64,000 nucleotides of DNA from the NCBI RefSeq assembly GCF_019578655.1, contig NC_063257.1:8060001-8124000 (forward strand), given 5' to 3'. Position 1 is the stretch's first letter, and each line of letters opens with the position of its first letter. The translations under genes and the position numbers were made by a program. Shown one piece after another: positions 26,307-38,591 of the stretch. Source of the DNA: Ricinus communis (lineage: Eukaryota > Streptophyta > Magnoliopsida > Malpighiales > Euphorbiaceae). Below the pieces are notes generated by a model. That model was not told the DNA's origin. It saw only the letters and a list, made by a program, of their open reading frames with translations, and made no database searches.

Positions 26307-26804
26307 TCAGGCCTTGTTTTGAAGCTGAGAATGAGTACTAGAAGCAGAAGAAGAGGGCAATGCTCCAATCTCCAGAGACTTGTTTTTAGCATTATGTAAA
26401 CCATCGCCAAAATTCTCTTCCTTTTGTTTTTTGATTACTTCATTAACATGAACATCATCTTCAATCTGTAGCACTACAGATTGCGGACCATTAGGTCCTT
26501 CAACGATGGCTTCTTTAACCTTCAGGTGTTCATCAACTTGAATAACATCAGTTTCTTGAACCCTCTTCTTTCTTTTCTTGATGAAGCAACAAAGAGCAAA
26601 AGCAAGGAATGCAAGAAAGAAAACACCACCAAGCGAGACAAACACAACTAGTACGACTGTGGTACTGTTGTTGCTTGGTGATGGTGCAGGTGGTAGTGGG
26701 GGTGGTGGAGGTGGTCGTACATTAGGAGGAGAAGGTGGTGGTGGCTGGAAGTGAGCTGGTGGTGGAGGAAAACGAGGAAAGTCAAAATTATTGGAAGAGG
26801 CCAT
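26307..26804 (-). CDS. TED7: TED7-like protein (tracheary element differentiation-related)
   Basis: Single-exon, 165-residue membrane protein. Residues 11-44 are proline-rich (PPPP runs) and would lie outside the membrane. One transmembrane helix spans about residues 48-75, followed by a basic stop-transfer KKRKKR. The acidic cytosolic tail carries the signature VDEHLKVKEAIVEGPNGPQ. This layout and tail match TED6/TED7 proteins of Zinnia and Arabidopsis, which associate with secondary-wall cellulose synthase complexes during xylem vessel formation. Identification rests on the tail signature; the proline-rich part alone would be non-specific. An ATG context and a TACAAATAG box (about 26891-26899 read on the - strand) lie just upstream. 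No lesion was seen. Confidence 0.85.
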   Translation of the reverse strand: MASSNNFDFPRFPPPPAHFQPPPPSPPNVRPPPPPPLPPAPSPSNNSTTVVLVVFVSLGGVFFLAFLAFALCCFIKKRKKRVQETDVIQVDEHLKVKEAIVEGPNGPQSVVLQIEDDVHVNEVIKKQKEENFGDGLHNAKNKSLEIGALPSSSASSTHSQLQNKA

Positions 26805-28209
26805 GTTAAGGATAGTAGTGAAATGTAGTTAACCGGCTAGACTTGTTGGATATTTTTGAAGAAGATGGTTCGAATGTGTTGGCGCAGCAGCTATTTGTAG
26901 CGAAAGGGTTTGGATTACTTTATTAGTGTCAAAATTCATAACAAGTTTTTAAATGACTTGGCTCTCATTCTAAGTTTCGTGCAATTGATTGTTTGCATTG
27001 GAAAACACTTCTTTGTTTCCCTACTGCTGCTCTAATTCCTTGATTTTTTTTTTCTTCCCAAGCTTAGCTTATTTCTGTACCCCAAATTATAAGGATCTTA
27101 ATATACTTTCTGTTTTCTTTTTTTGTCTCCAGAGAAAATGTTAGTTTGCAAGTTTGTGAAAGGAATTGGTTATGTTCTGTAGTCCAGTTGGTGATGGGAT
27201 AGACATATGGTTATAGCAATCCAAGACTCTAAAATTATGACATGGCTCGCAGATTCTCTACTGTTTATAGTACAAGGAAGTCAATCCAGCTAAATCTAAT
27301 TGGTGGCTGACTTATTTCCTAATTGCCATGTGGAAGACTCTACTGTTCTCAATTTGTTGGTATATGCACTTTAGTATGCATTTTGTACTTAAAATAAAAA
27401 TATGTAGATGAAATGATTAATTAAAACTTCTGAGATAATATTTTACTATTCATGAAGATCTTTTCTGATATATTCTAAATTAGCTCGATTAACCATGCAT
27501 TTTCTGATATTTGGATTAAAGATTAATGTTCTTACCTTTGTGGTTATAAGCTCTCAGGTGTCCTTATGTCATTTCTTACCTGTACCAACGTGGAAGTGAT
27601 GCATGATACTTGGATTGAAGATCAACGTTCTTACGTTTGTTCTGTTTTCTTTTGTTTTTCACCCTCATTTTTCCTTTTACTTCAAACAAACGAAATATCA
27701 ACTCTCATTGAACTTCAAGCCATCCCAATTCCCCCGTAAAGGTGTAGCCAACACCGGATATACGTTGTCGCACATATTTAACATATGTTCTAAATTCAAG
27801 TAAACAATCAAGACAATATTCCAAGGAATTTTTATTTCAAGAAAGAATGAAGAGTTTTCTGTTACTAATACAATCATTACAGACCTGCCCCATTTTCCGA
27901 ATTGAACCTTTCTATATAGTATGGAAGTTAGTCTGAGCACATAATTCAAACCATTTGCAGCCTCCATTCTAAGCAGTAATCTTTAACAGCATTGTGCTCA
28001 TTTCTTAAGCTACAATGTGCTCCGAGTGGGAATAACATCTCAATCATGAAAAGAACAAGGGCAACAAAGGAATATACAAGTATTTTCAGGATTTCCAGAA
28101 TTGCTCATTGGTTCATTTTTATTGAACTTTCTGTCCTTCAAATCTTGAGTGAGCTGAAATTAGTTGGATAGAAGCTCTACAAGTATAGGAGCCAGACATG
28201 CTTTGGTTG
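26805..28209. other. Intergenic between TED7-like and TBL genes
   Basis: Holds the TED7-like promoter on one side and the TBL 3' UTR on the other. An imperfect direct repeat of roughly 37 bp (GATATTTGGATTAAAGAT near 27509 and GATACTTGGATTGAAGAT near 27605) is the only structure noticed. Confidence 0.6.
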
Positions 28210-31200
28210 TTACGGAGCAAATAGCTCGTTCTTGGACAGCAGATATAAGAAGAGGATTTCATTCCACATGTCAGGCACCCCAGGCAGACACCAGTGGCTG
28301 CAATCAGGCACCGACGGATTGTCACTCCAGGTACCGACATGTGCATCACTCCTGAATGAACTCATGGGTGTCACATGCAGAACTGTTACAGGAACAATCA
28401 TTTTCTCCACTGCCTTGATTATTATGTCTGAAACTGGGCTCTGGTCCCTCCCTCCAGTTTTCGATGAAGGGCGCCTCGTCACTTTGCAAGAAAGACGGTG
28501 CCGGCCACTAGCACAGGAACAACCAATATCATCAGTACACTTTTGCATAGACTTATCCATGAATTAACAAATATGATACATAATGTTACAGGTCAGAAAA
28601 AAGTCATGAATAATGATATTCATGCTGATCAATGAAAACAACAGCATTTTAGGGAAAATCATACTACAAAAGCACAATTTGAATTTTCTACTATATAGAT
28701 AATGTCAACTAAAGATCAAAAGGAAAAGCAAACGGAGGACAAACCCTTGAGGTTTAGGCCTTAAAGTAAATAGAAAACTTTTTGCAAGTTACTATCAAAA
28801 ATCAAAATGGACTAGCCAAAGGATATGCATGTTCTTACCTATCTATGAGAATCCAGAAATGCTTCTTTTCACTGACTCGTAGAAAATTTCTGGGTCAAAG
28901 AATATGATTACTATATGCAATGGCCAAAACGGGAGGGAATTATTCTTTGTTTGGTAGAGGCTTTTTAGGGTTTTATTGAAATTCTCCTAGAAAAGTTCAA
29001 AATACAACAGTTTTAGAGAATAGATCATCAGTAGAAGTAAAAGGTAAAGTCCAACATTTTATTAAACCAGCAAGTGCAGTAAGATTATAAACAATATCAG
29101 CAAAAAACAGTATGTTAGATTTATTAAAACCATAGACAATTTATCAAAATATAGAAACCAAGTCCAAAATCAGAAGCAAATAGAATTAAAGATAGCATAC
29201 CTCCAATGAGAAGATTCAAAAGTCCGGAAGAATACTTTTGTCTTATTTGCATTGATGAAATTCTCAGCCCAGGACGCCCACGTGCTTAAAGCTGTTCTAA
29301 AGGCAGCAGTGATAGGCAATCCAAGCATCAGTGAACCACCAATCTGAAAATAACAGCCCCTGTCTGAGAAAACATGTTAGAAGCACTTCATATTTACCAA
29401 AGTTTATTGTGAATTGCAAAATACATACTAATGATTCTCTAGGTTTAGAAATATAGAGCTTATTGGACAGACAATGGTATGTTGCTAAGGCATGACGATC
29501 CAAGAAACCCTAAATGCATAAAATATCCTATCCTCGCACATTGATTAACAGGGGAATAGATAAAACAAAGAATGTAATATCCAGTGATTTGTCTCGAATA
29601 AGAATGTCATCAAACTACAGATGCTACTTAGGCAGCTATACACGCAACAAGGGAGGCACATAAGACCTTCATCATACATGTTTAGCAGTAATTGGAGAAT
29701 GAAGGATGAATTATGTCACCCTGGATGGAAATATCTTGAACTTGTATCTATATTTTCTTGCAAATAAATTGACAAAAAGTAAATTTTTTCCTCACATTAT
29801 GATTTGTCATCAGAATACATGTTTAAACTCAATTTCACAGGCATCTCTTTCAAATATCAGAGGGGTTGAATTGCTCTGCCAATTAATCGCTGAGGCTAAG
29901 TATAGGCATTTAAAATTTCATCCAGAAACACTATGGAGACTAACAATAAGTTTCATACATATAGGTTAACTGAAATGAAATTATATATTCAGAGGTTCTC
30001 ATCTCACCAAGAAATAAAGTTAAATTCCCAGTCCAAGACCTTTTCTAATTCATAAGAGATATCTAGGAGAAAGAAAAGAAAAATCACCATCTTCTACGAT
30101 ACTTCTTTATCTCCAAATAACCAAAAGTTAAACAAGAAAAATTCTGATTCTTCAATCCCGCATGTTAAGAAATTTAACACAGCAATAGCTAGCTAATGGC
30201 CCTCAAGACATGGTATACTTGCAATACTGTATTCTGTAACCTGAATTTTCCTAATGAAACCAAAATGCAACTGAAGAAGTCATCATTATGAAAGGCTTAA
30301 ACAAAAGTATAGAAGAAGAGAATAAAATTTATTGATCCATGTATCACATTATTAATTAGAAGGCACAAATAATTCACAGTCCTTTATATCTACTACAGCC
30401 AAATCGATATCCTAAAAGATGTTTACAAGCAACATTAGCAAATATCCCGAATCAATCATCAAGGAAGTATATAACTTACATTTCAAATAGTTTACTTGGT
30501 GTCCACCAGTGCCCTGAATTAAATATTAGAACGTCGGAATCAATCCACTCATTGCTAATATCATCCAACTTGTCAAGCTTAAGTGTTGATTTAACCCTTT
30601 TAGGAGCACGCCTAGGTGTCTGACCAGGTTGCACTAGGAAAACAGATCGGTAAAAATCAATTCTTAAATTAAATGTACTAAACCTTACTCCTAAAAATCT
30701 AATTTGTTTAGTGATCTTATTCCCATTGACTTCATAAACACTCTTCTTATCCTCCACACCAGTCATGAGCATACATATTAAAGACTCCCATTGTGTTCTA
30801 CTCAATGAATCGCCAACAAAAACAATTCGTTTCCCACGTAGCTTTTCAAGGATATGATGTACATTAAACGTCGGGATATCACAATCCTTAGGCTTCCACC
30901 TCCATTTTGTATAACCTCTATCTCTTCTCCCATTAGCTAAGCAATTAAATCCAGACTCCACAAAAGGACATTGCGAGGCATTATAAATAGGGTAACTTTC
31001 GTCTCGGATCCAACTTCCCTTAAAAACATTACACTCATTAACTGAAACATTATTGGACCTGGGAATCTCAAAATCACGAATCACCGGTTGAAATCTTGGA
31101 AACAGAAACAAATAAGTGCATGCCATGGCAATTAGGAAAGACAAAAACGAACCAACTGCAATAACTCCATTGAAGGATTGACAGATCCAGAATTTACAAT

Positions 31201-31324
31201 GACCCTTTATCAATCCCTTGCCAAAAATCAAAACCCTTTTGCAAGAGGGCTTCAAATGGGAAACTGAACTTTGGATAAAACCAACAATAATCTCAATCAT
31301 TCTTTCTGTCACAAGCTTATACAT
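28210..31324 (-). CDS. Trichome birefringence-like (TBL) protein, 3 exons
   Basis: Golgi type II membrane protein of the TBL/DUF231 family, whose studied members O-acetylate xylan, mannan or pectin. Exons: 30480-31324, 29201-29359, 28210-28507; borders are GT..AG and the sum gives 433 residues. A single membrane anchor covers about residues 52-75. The TBL domain begins at NECNVFKGSWIRDES (96-110). The catalytic GDS motif is at 171-173 (FVGDSLSRTQWES). The C-terminal DUF231 part ends with DCSHWCLPGVPDMWNE, holding the Asp403/His406 of the DxxH motif. Met9 is an alternative start; Met1 is chosen as the most upstream in frame. Intron 1 is about 1.1 kb and intron 2 about 0.7 kb. Which polysaccharide it modifies cannot be told from the sequence. 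Confidence 0.9.
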
Positions 31325-32725
31325 ATATAAAGAACTTCAATTGGTAATCATAGATAAACCACAAAAATGAAAAATGACTCGCCAAAAATGAGCTCCAAAA
31401 GTGCAATACAAACCAATATATTCGCGAAATCAGATCAAAAATAGAACCTTTGGCAACGATAAGCTTAAGTAAAAGAGTAGTCTTTTTTCTGAACTACTGA
31501 ATGAAAAGAGAGCTTACAGTTTCTGGAAGTGGGTTCTGCAAGAAACTAAAGTTTGTGAGTTGGAATTTCTTGCAGCTGCAGCATTTAAGTAATGTAACTT
31601 GTATGGTTTGGTTTTGGACAGAAATCTAATGGACTTTAAGCAATGGCCGAAGCTGTTCAACTGCAAGCACAAAAGAAGGTTGTCGGTGAATCGAGTCAGA
31701 AACAACAAAATGTTGTTATATCGACACGTGTTTCGATTGGTTCGTCTCTTCCACAGAAGTCAACTGTGCGTCTTTGGTTTACTAACAAGACCAACGCTTA
31801 GCCCTCACGTTCATCTAAACATGGTTACACTGGATTTCTGTCCATTTCTGGTTCTAAGATGAGCTTAATTGCCATTTAAATCTGAATTGCATACTCTGCA
31901 ATTTTATCTAACTATTTCAAAACCTTTTAAATAAAAATTTTATTTAATTAATTTATAAATAGAGCTGAATCATCAAAAGCTCCAAACAAACACATCATTA
32001 ATATAACGAAAAATAGGATATATTATAAATTGGAAAGAAAAAAATAGACACTTTAATAGCAATGTGGCCAAAAGAGCTAATAATTGTGATTTGGCGTTAT
32101 AAATTAAAGTCTCGGTTAGTTGATTTGCTGAATAATTATAACTGGCAAAGAGCAAAGGCCACAGGCACACGCAAAGGCGTGTTTAGGGACAAAATCACAA
32201 TAATGAAAACTATGTAAGAGTAGCCATAGACTGGTGTAATCTAACAGCCGGTTGGTTTGGACATTGATTTCTCAACTAAACCCAGCACTAGAATTTGCTC
32301 AACTCTTATAAAACTATAAACTTGCACCGGATGAGACTCGTCTTCAGCTAACGAAAAAGAAAAGGTTTGTCTTTTGTCCCCTCACGACCAAACAACATCC
32401 AGCCACCTTCTTCACTTTTTCTCTAGTTCCTTCATGTTCTGCCTTCGTTCTCATTTTCCAAGATCACTGCATCTGGGAACACAGATGTCTCGACATAATT
32501 CAGATTTTAGCTTAGAAAAGCATTTACGTACTACTATCAATCCTTGCCTAATGAGGGACTCATGTTTGACGTTAGAATGTTATTGGAATGTACAGGCAGC
32601 TTGGTAATAGTGCCCCCTTAAGTTTCCAATAGGCGCAAGCAGGCTGTCCTCATTCGTACCACATGCGCTGGTGAAAATAATAAGAAAAACAAATGGAACA
32701 TATCAAATGGCTAAAAAAAGAAAAA
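31325..32725. other. Intergenic, TBL promoter side
   Basis: Upstream region of the TBL gene, with no gene recognised. Short open frames at 31514-31862 and 32374-32607 have no familiar features. Confidence 0.6.
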
Positions 32726-32851
32726 GGCAAAACGTATAAAAAAGCCCTTAAATTTCTTTTCTTTTTTTCTCAATTAAACTCATTAATTTTTATAAAAGTT
32801 CCAATTAAATCTTCATCTTTTTTTTACCAATTAAATCCATAATGCTAACAG

Positions 32852-32904
32852 CGTCCAAAATGTTGTTAAGTGTAAGCGTCCAAAATGTTGTTAAGTGTAA
32901 GCGT
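32852..32904. repeat. 25-bp tandem repeat in the left arm of the foldback element
   Basis: GCGTCCAAAATGTTGTTAAG plus TGTAA is present twice in a row, followed by a further GCGTC. It is absent from the right arm, so it arose after the arms formed. Confidence 0.85.
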
Positions 32905-33150
32905 CTTATTATTTTGAGAGTGCGACTAATAACCACTCTGAATATTTTAAATTCACGCTTACATCACGTGAGGGATAAAAAACCACTTATTCTTTATTTA
33001 ATTTACATCATAGCTCTTACAACTGTAAAACATCCTTTCAGGATTTGTCTCCCTCCATGAAATATACATCTTTGTGGTTTTATTGCAAAAAATATTAGAG
33101 ATAGTGAGATGTAATCTAACTCAATAATTTGCCCTCAACCTCTATTTACA

Positions 33151-33538
33151 AATGAGTTTGATAAAAAAGATAAAAATATTGCAACAATTTTAGGTGAGGA
33201 AAGAAATCACTAGTTTTCTTTGTAAATTAGGATTTATAGATGCTAATTGTACAAAAATAAAAAAGAAGAATAGTTTTCTCTCCTTCACGTGATATAAGCA
33301 TGACTTCAAAATATTTAGAGCGGTTATTATTCACGCTCTCAAAAAATGAGTTTGATAAAAAAGATAAAAATATTGCAACAATTTTAGGTGAGGAAAGAAA
33401 TCACTAGTTTTCTTTGTAAATTAGGATTTATAGATGCTAATTGTACAAAAATAAAAAAGAAGAATAGTTTTCTCTCCTTCACGTGATATAAGCATGACTT
33501 CAAAATATTTAGAGCGGTTATTATTCACGCTCTCAAAA
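33151..33538. repeat. 194-bp tandem duplication inside the foldback element
   Basis: Two head-to-tail units, 33151-33344 and 33345-33538, that I read as identical base for base. Each starts AATGAGTTTGATAAAA and ends CACGCTCTCAAAA, and each contains the inner part of the right inverted arm. The lack of differences marks this as a very recent event or an assembly artefact. Confidence 0.92.
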
Positions 33539-33755
33539 TAATAGGATCCTGACACTTAATGGCATTTTGGACGCTATTAACATTATGGATTAATTAGATC
33601 TTTTATAACAGAGTTTAATTGAACCAAGAAATAGGATAGGAACTTAATTGGATCTTTTATAAAAATCAATGAGTTTAATTAAGCCCAAAAAAAAAAGAAT
33701 AGGAACTTCATTAAACTTTTCTAATAAGTTCAAGGGCATTTTAGTACCTTTTGCC

Positions 33756-34907
33756 AAAAAAAAATCTCCAAAGCTATATTCTCGAGCATGCTTTTACCAA
33801 GCTTAGCTTCATCCAAAATGCTCGGCAGGTTGCAGAGATAACTTCGTTCACTTTTCCAAACTTGAAGATTGTCTCACTCTACAGTTCTGCAAAATGAAAT
33901 AATAGTTGATAAAAAACATTAGCTGCATAGAACAACACTGAAAATTGAACGCTCCAAAACCAAAAGATGAGAACAGAAAGAGGGAAAATTAAAATTGAAC
34001 AACTCGAGTATGGAATGTAGAAAGTGAAATGCAAGGAAAGAAACAACCAATAAAATCAGAACGAAACTTGACTTAGAGAGTTACTGAAAGAAAAGAATAA
34101 ATGAAGCCCACCAGCCAGCTAACAAAAACCCAGTGTGGTCAAAATCATTTAACAAATGTAAATAACCTGAGAATGAGAAACTGTAACCTTCATTAAGCCA
34201 TTCTTATCAAGTCCTTAGCCAAAACAGTAGAGATAGAACTGCTCCTCCCATCAAAACAGTAGAAATAGAACTGCTCCTCCCATTATTGACATCCAGGTCA
34301 GAATACCAAGGAAACTATCTAGACCCAAGATTTGATTGAACAGGCGAGCTCATGACCAGATCCTCAATTGGGTAGCTCCCTACCACATAACTCACCCCTA
34401 CAGTAACCTATCCATCTCATCAAACATAAATAGATTAGTAAAAATATTCTTTATGGTACTCATTGCACCATGTTAAAAACCGTCCAAATAATGTCTGCCT
34501 AAAAGAATAGCCAACTGGAAAGTTGACACTGAACCGCTTTGCATTTTCTGGACTCGTTCTTCCTATTAAAGTGAGCTCAAATTAATTGGTCATTCATCTT
34601 AGTGACCACATATCAGCCATGTTCAAATAATGCCCCAGCGAAAGAGAAGCCCATGCCTACAAAAGCTTGAGCTCAAACGGTACACTTGAATGACCAAAAG
34701 TCGATTATTCTTGGAGACTTCATGCAGATTTCTACCTCTAAAAATAAATAATGTTGACAGTCCATCTCTAAGCCTTCCAGTCATAGTATTTTGACAGCCT
34801 CCATTTGTTCTCTATCCACCGAAATATCTCCACCATTTTGGCATAAGCTTTTGTAAGAACTTCTTCTCTAACTAAGCAGGCAGGGGCGGTGACAAAAGAT
34901 GGTTTCA
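33756..34907. other. Intergenic, 3' side of the PPR gene
   Basis: No coding signals. A short duplication (AAAACAGTAGARATAGAACT at about 34222 and 34254) was noticed. Probably includes the PPR 3' UTR. Confidence 0.6.
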
Positions 34908-37900
34908 CTATTCATCATGGAGAAAAGAATCAATTAGAGTAGCATATCCATCTTCTTTCATGAGAACTGTCAAATCTTTTAGAACTACTTCAATTTGTCC
35001 AGCACTAGAATGAGACTTGTCTCCTGCAACAAAAGTGTTTGTTTGCTGTCCTACCACAATCCAGCTGCATCCAGGAAACTTCTTCACTCCTTTCTCTTTC
35101 ATTGACCTCCTTAAACTATTAACCTCATCCCAGTTGTCTGATGCAGCATAAATGTTAGAAAGAAGCACATAAGGTGAAGAATTTTGAGGCTCAAGCTCAA
35201 GGAGTTTCTCGGCAGCTCGTTGACCTCTAATGTCATCCCCATGTATTCTGCAAGCCCCAAGCATTGTAGCCCAAATCATGGCATGAGGTTCAGAATTAAG
35301 TTTGTAGATGAACTCTTCGGCTTCTTGAAGAAAACCCCACCTTCCTAGAAGATCAACCATGCAGGCACAGTGATCCACTCTAGGCTGAATCTTATAGTAG
35401 TTAATCATACTATCAAAGATCTGACGGCCTTCAGATACCCTTCCTGCATGGCTGCATGCAGTGAGGACACCAAGAAACGTGACATCATCTGGTATCACAT
35501 GTGCTTGCTTCATCTCATTAAAGATTCTTAGAGCATTTTCTGCATACCCATTTTTAGCAAATCCAACTATCATCGAGTTCCAGGAAATTACATCATTCTT
35601 GCTATGCATATCCTCAAAAACTTGCATGGAGCTCCTCACATCCCCACATTTAGCATACATGTCTATAAGTGCACTACATGTCGATTCATCTAAGTCCAAC
35701 CCTGTACGGAAAATGAGTGAATGAATCTCTCTACCATCTCCGATAGAAGATAAGACAGCACATGCTCTCAGCACACTAACAAATGTGGCTTGGTCAGGCA
35801 AAGCATTACAGCTACGCATCTCTTGATAAAACTGCAAGGCCTCATCACTGCAATTGTTTTGAGCAAGTCCTGATATCATGGCAGTCCATAATATAGTGCT
35901 TTTTGGGTTTGAAAACTCTGAGAAGAGAATGCGTGCATCTGTCTTCCTCAGGGATTTCACATACATTCCCAACAGTGAGACACCTAAGAAATCATCATCA
36001 TACTGAAGGCCTCTCTTCAGAATAAGACAGTGGATTTGAATTCCTAGAATCAGCTGTTCAGGCCCACCACATCCATCTAAAAGGCTTGCAAAGGTTATTT
36101 CAGATGGGTTCAACCCGTCAGCTTGCATCTTTTCAAACAGAATTATCGCCTCTTCTAAGTTAACAGGAGCATATCCTGCAATAAGTGCATTTATGGAGAC
36201 CACACTATGCTCAGGCATGCTTTTCAGAATTTTCTGTGCCGAACCAACATCGCCACACTTAGCATACATGTCAATAAGGGAGCTTCCAGCATAAAGACTT
36301 GTTTCTAGACCAGATTTCACTGAGAGACAATGTATCGGTTTTCCCTGCTCAAAACCTTCAACATTTGCACAGGCACTCAGTATACTTGCCAGAGATACTT
36401 CATCAGGCAGAATCCCAACCAAATGCATCTTTTGGAACATAAGGAATGCCTCAACTTCATCTTCTTCCTGCACATATCCGACAATAATTGCATTCCAAGA
36501 AACATTGTCTCTACTCTTCATGAGCTCAAATTGTTTCCTTGCATCCTCAAGAAACCCAGATTTAGCATACATATCAATCAATGCATTTCCTACAAATAAG
36601 TTTGAGGCAAATTTGTTCTTTATGATGATTGAATGCAATTGCCGACCCCCTTCCACATGCTCCAAGCAAGCACATGCACTCAAAATACTGGTATAGGTAA
36701 ATTCATCTGGATGAAAACCACAGCTCTTCATATTAGACAACAATTCTATGACTTCATGAGCATATCCATTTTGTGCATACCCTCCGACCATCGCATTCCA
36801 CAAGACAACATTTCGCTCATCTATAGGGTCAAAAACTTTCTTTGCTGCTTCAAGCTCCTTACATTTAGCATACATATTAATCAGTGAACTCCCAACATAT
36901 ACGTTAGAGTCTAATCCCTGTTTAATTGCCTCTGCATGAACTAGCAAGCCAAAGTCCAGATCAGTTAAACTTGCAATTGCACTTAAGACACTTCCTAACG
37001 TGGATCTTGTAGATTTAATACCAGCCTTCCTCATGTTACAAAACAACTCAATAGACTTTGTCTCATGACCTCTCTGAGCATGCCCTGAAATCATAACATT
37101 CCATGCTACAACATTGGGGTTCGGCATCTGGAAAAATAAACCCAGTGCATCATCAAGCCTTCCTAGAGCCACATATGCATTTATGACAGTCACAAATGCC
37201 ACCTGGTCTGGTTCACGGCCTACCTTCTTCATCTGTTCAAACACTTCCAATGCCTCCTCAGGCAAACCAGCTTTAACATAACCTGCTATCAAAGAAGTCC
37301 AAGAAACAGTATCTAAACTCACTCCACCATCAAAGACCCTTCTGCAATCACTCATCCTATTATTCTTAGCATACATATCAATAAGAGCACCCACACAAAA
37401 AGAACTAAACTCAAAACCCAACTTAACGACATTACAATGAACTAGTCTACCAAATTCAACACTATCCAACCTTGCACAACCAGATAGAACAATAGCAAAA
37501 GTGAACTCATTAGGCCACATCCCATGACTCCACAATAACCCATAACACTTAAGAACCATATCAAGAAACCCAGACTTAGAATACACAGATAAGACAGAGT
37601 TCCAGGCCAGAATATCTCTATTTCCAAGCCTATCAAACACTTTCTCTGCAAAATCAACATCTCCACACTTGGCATAAAGATCAAGAATTTCATTCCCTAA
37701 AGACCCTTTTGACCAAAACCCAAGTTTAAGGCTTTGAGAATGAATAATTTTGCAGGTTGTTGAAAAGCGAGATAGTCTATGAGGCATTTCGTCGAACATG
37801 CAGTGCCTTCTGATTTTCTGGCATTTTCTGAGACACGACCGCAAGATATGAGTATATGTGTAGTACTCAGGGGCCTGAGGAAGGTGAGTTGCGTCGACTG

Positions 37901-37982
37901 AGAAAGTTGAAAGGGTGAGTTGGTGATGGCAAAAATGTGGGCTGGAGGCCGGAGAGATTTTGAAGAAAAATTTGAGACGCAT
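34908..37982 (-). CDS. PPR protein, PLS/E class, At3g09040-like
   Basis: Intronless 1024-residue pentatricopeptide-repeat protein, an organelle RNA-binding factor. The N-terminus (MRLKFFFKISPAS) is basic and Ser-rich, consistent with mitochondrial targeting. From about residue 110 there are tandem P, L and S repeats, with recurrent LIDMYAKCG, WNAMISG-type and PDEVTF-type motifs, then an E/E+ domain ending shortly after GCSWIVV; no DYW deaminase domain follows. E-class PPR proteins usually act in C-to-U RNA editing with a partner deaminase. Length and repeat pattern match the Arabidopsis mitochondrial protein At3g09040. The frame is fully open and the start is the first in-frame ATG. The target transcript cannot be predicted by eye. 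Confidence 0.92.
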   Translation of the reverse strand: MRLKFFFKISPASSPHFCHHQLTLSTFSVDATHLPQAPEYYTYTHILRSCLRKCQKIRRHCMFDEMPHRLSRFSTTCKIIHSQSLKLGFWSKGSLGNEILDLYAKCGDVDFAEKVFDRLGNRDILAWNSVLSVYSKSGFLDMVLKCYGLLWSHGMWPNEFTFAIVLSGCARLDSVEFGRLVHCNVVKLGFEFSSFCVGALIDMYAKNNRMSDCRRVFDGGVSLDTVSWTSLIAGYVKAGLPEEALEVFEQMKKVGREPDQVAFVTVINAYVALGRLDDALGLFFQMPNPNVVAWNVMISGHAQRGHETKSIELFCNMRKAGIKSTRSTLGSVLSAIASLTDLDFGLLVHAEAIKQGLDSNVYVGSSLINMYAKCKELEAAKKVFDPIDERNVVLWNAMVGGYAQNGYAHEVIELLSNMKSCGFHPDEFTYTSILSACACLEHVEGGRQLHSIIIKNKFASNLFVGNALIDMYAKSGFLEDARKQFELMKSRDNVSWNAIIVGYVQEEDEVEAFLMFQKMHLVGILPDEVSLASILSACANVEGFEQGKPIHCLSVKSGLETSLYAGSSLIDMYAKCGDVGSAQKILKSMPEHSVVSINALIAGYAPVNLEEAIILFEKMQADGLNPSEITFASLLDGCGGPEQLILGIQIHCLILKRGLQYDDDFLGVSLLGMYVKSLRKTDARILFSEFSNPKSTILWTAMISGLAQNNCSDEALQFYQEMRSCNALPDQATFVSVLRACAVLSSIGDGREIHSLIFRTGLDLDESTCSALIDMYAKCGDVRSSMQVFEDMHSKNDVISWNSMIVGFAKNGYAENALRIFNEMKQAHVIPDDVTFLGVLTACSHAGRVSEGRQIFDSMINYYKIQPRVDHCACMVDLLGRWGFLQEAEEFIYKLNSEPHAMIWATMLGACRIHGDDIRGQRAAEKLLELEPQNSSPYVLLSNIYAASDNWDEVNSLRRSMKEKGVKKFPGCSWIVVGQQTNTFVAGDKSHSSAGQIEVVLKDLTVLMKEDGYATLIDSFLHDE

Positions 37983-38521
37983 TGACTATGGTGTATGATT
38001 CTAATGTAAGACATCCACAGGTCAGTTGATATAATGATGACCACCGATTAATAATATTGCCTGGAAATAGAGAACACAGCTGATGACCGCCATTACACGC
38101 AGCGGTGTATACCACCCGACTCGAGTTAATCCACTGTCAGGTCTCCATTCAAAAATTTGCCGCTTCAACTCGTTCGACTTCGCTTAACTCCATTTTTGTA
38201 ATGAACAATTATAAAAAGAATTATTCATTTAAAATTAGACCTCGTATTAATTCGAATATATTCAGGTAATCTCAAATAATATTTTACATTAAATACAATT
38301 TAAGTATAGTTTAAAAAATTAAATATTCAATTAAACTTACCATTATTTGAGTTGAGTATTATAATATGTGAGGCTAATTTGATTCATTATTTTGAGTTGA
38401 AACTTAATTAGATGATAATTAAATTGAATTTAAATATATATTATTTTGATAAACAACTAAAAGATATTTTAAATCAAAAATTATTGAATTTATAGATGAA
38501 ATATTAAGAGTTGAGATTTTG

Positions 38522-38522
<1 letters not shown>

Positions 38523-38589
<67 letters not shown>
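38523..38589. repeat. (TA)n microsatellite
   Basis: Uninterrupted TA repeat of about 67 bp in the intergenic region upstream of the PPR gene. Confidence 0.95.

Positions 38590-38591
<2 letters not shown>

Larger units (their letters stand above)
32726..33755. mobile_element. Foldback / MULE-like element with long terminal inverted repeats
   Basis: About 1030 bp with ends GGCAAAA..TTTTGCC. The arms match as imperfect inverted repeats for roughly 250 bp: shared blocks include AATTAAACTCATT, TTTTTATAAAAG, TCCAATTAA, ATCCATAATG, GCGTCCAAAATG, TATTATTTTGAGAG and ATCACGTGA, in the same order from each end. Flanks are A-rich (AAAGAAAAA against AAAAAAAAA), so a 9-bp target duplication is possible but not provable. 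Long arms, non-coding interior and a possible 9-bp duplication suggest a non-autonomous Mutator-like element. The superfamily call is inference; the inverted repeat itself is seen. Confidence 0.75.

Noticed and set aside
31514..32607. Short open frames upstream of the TBL gene
   Set aside because: No familiar motifs, no plausible splice partners, and overlapping frames on both strands.
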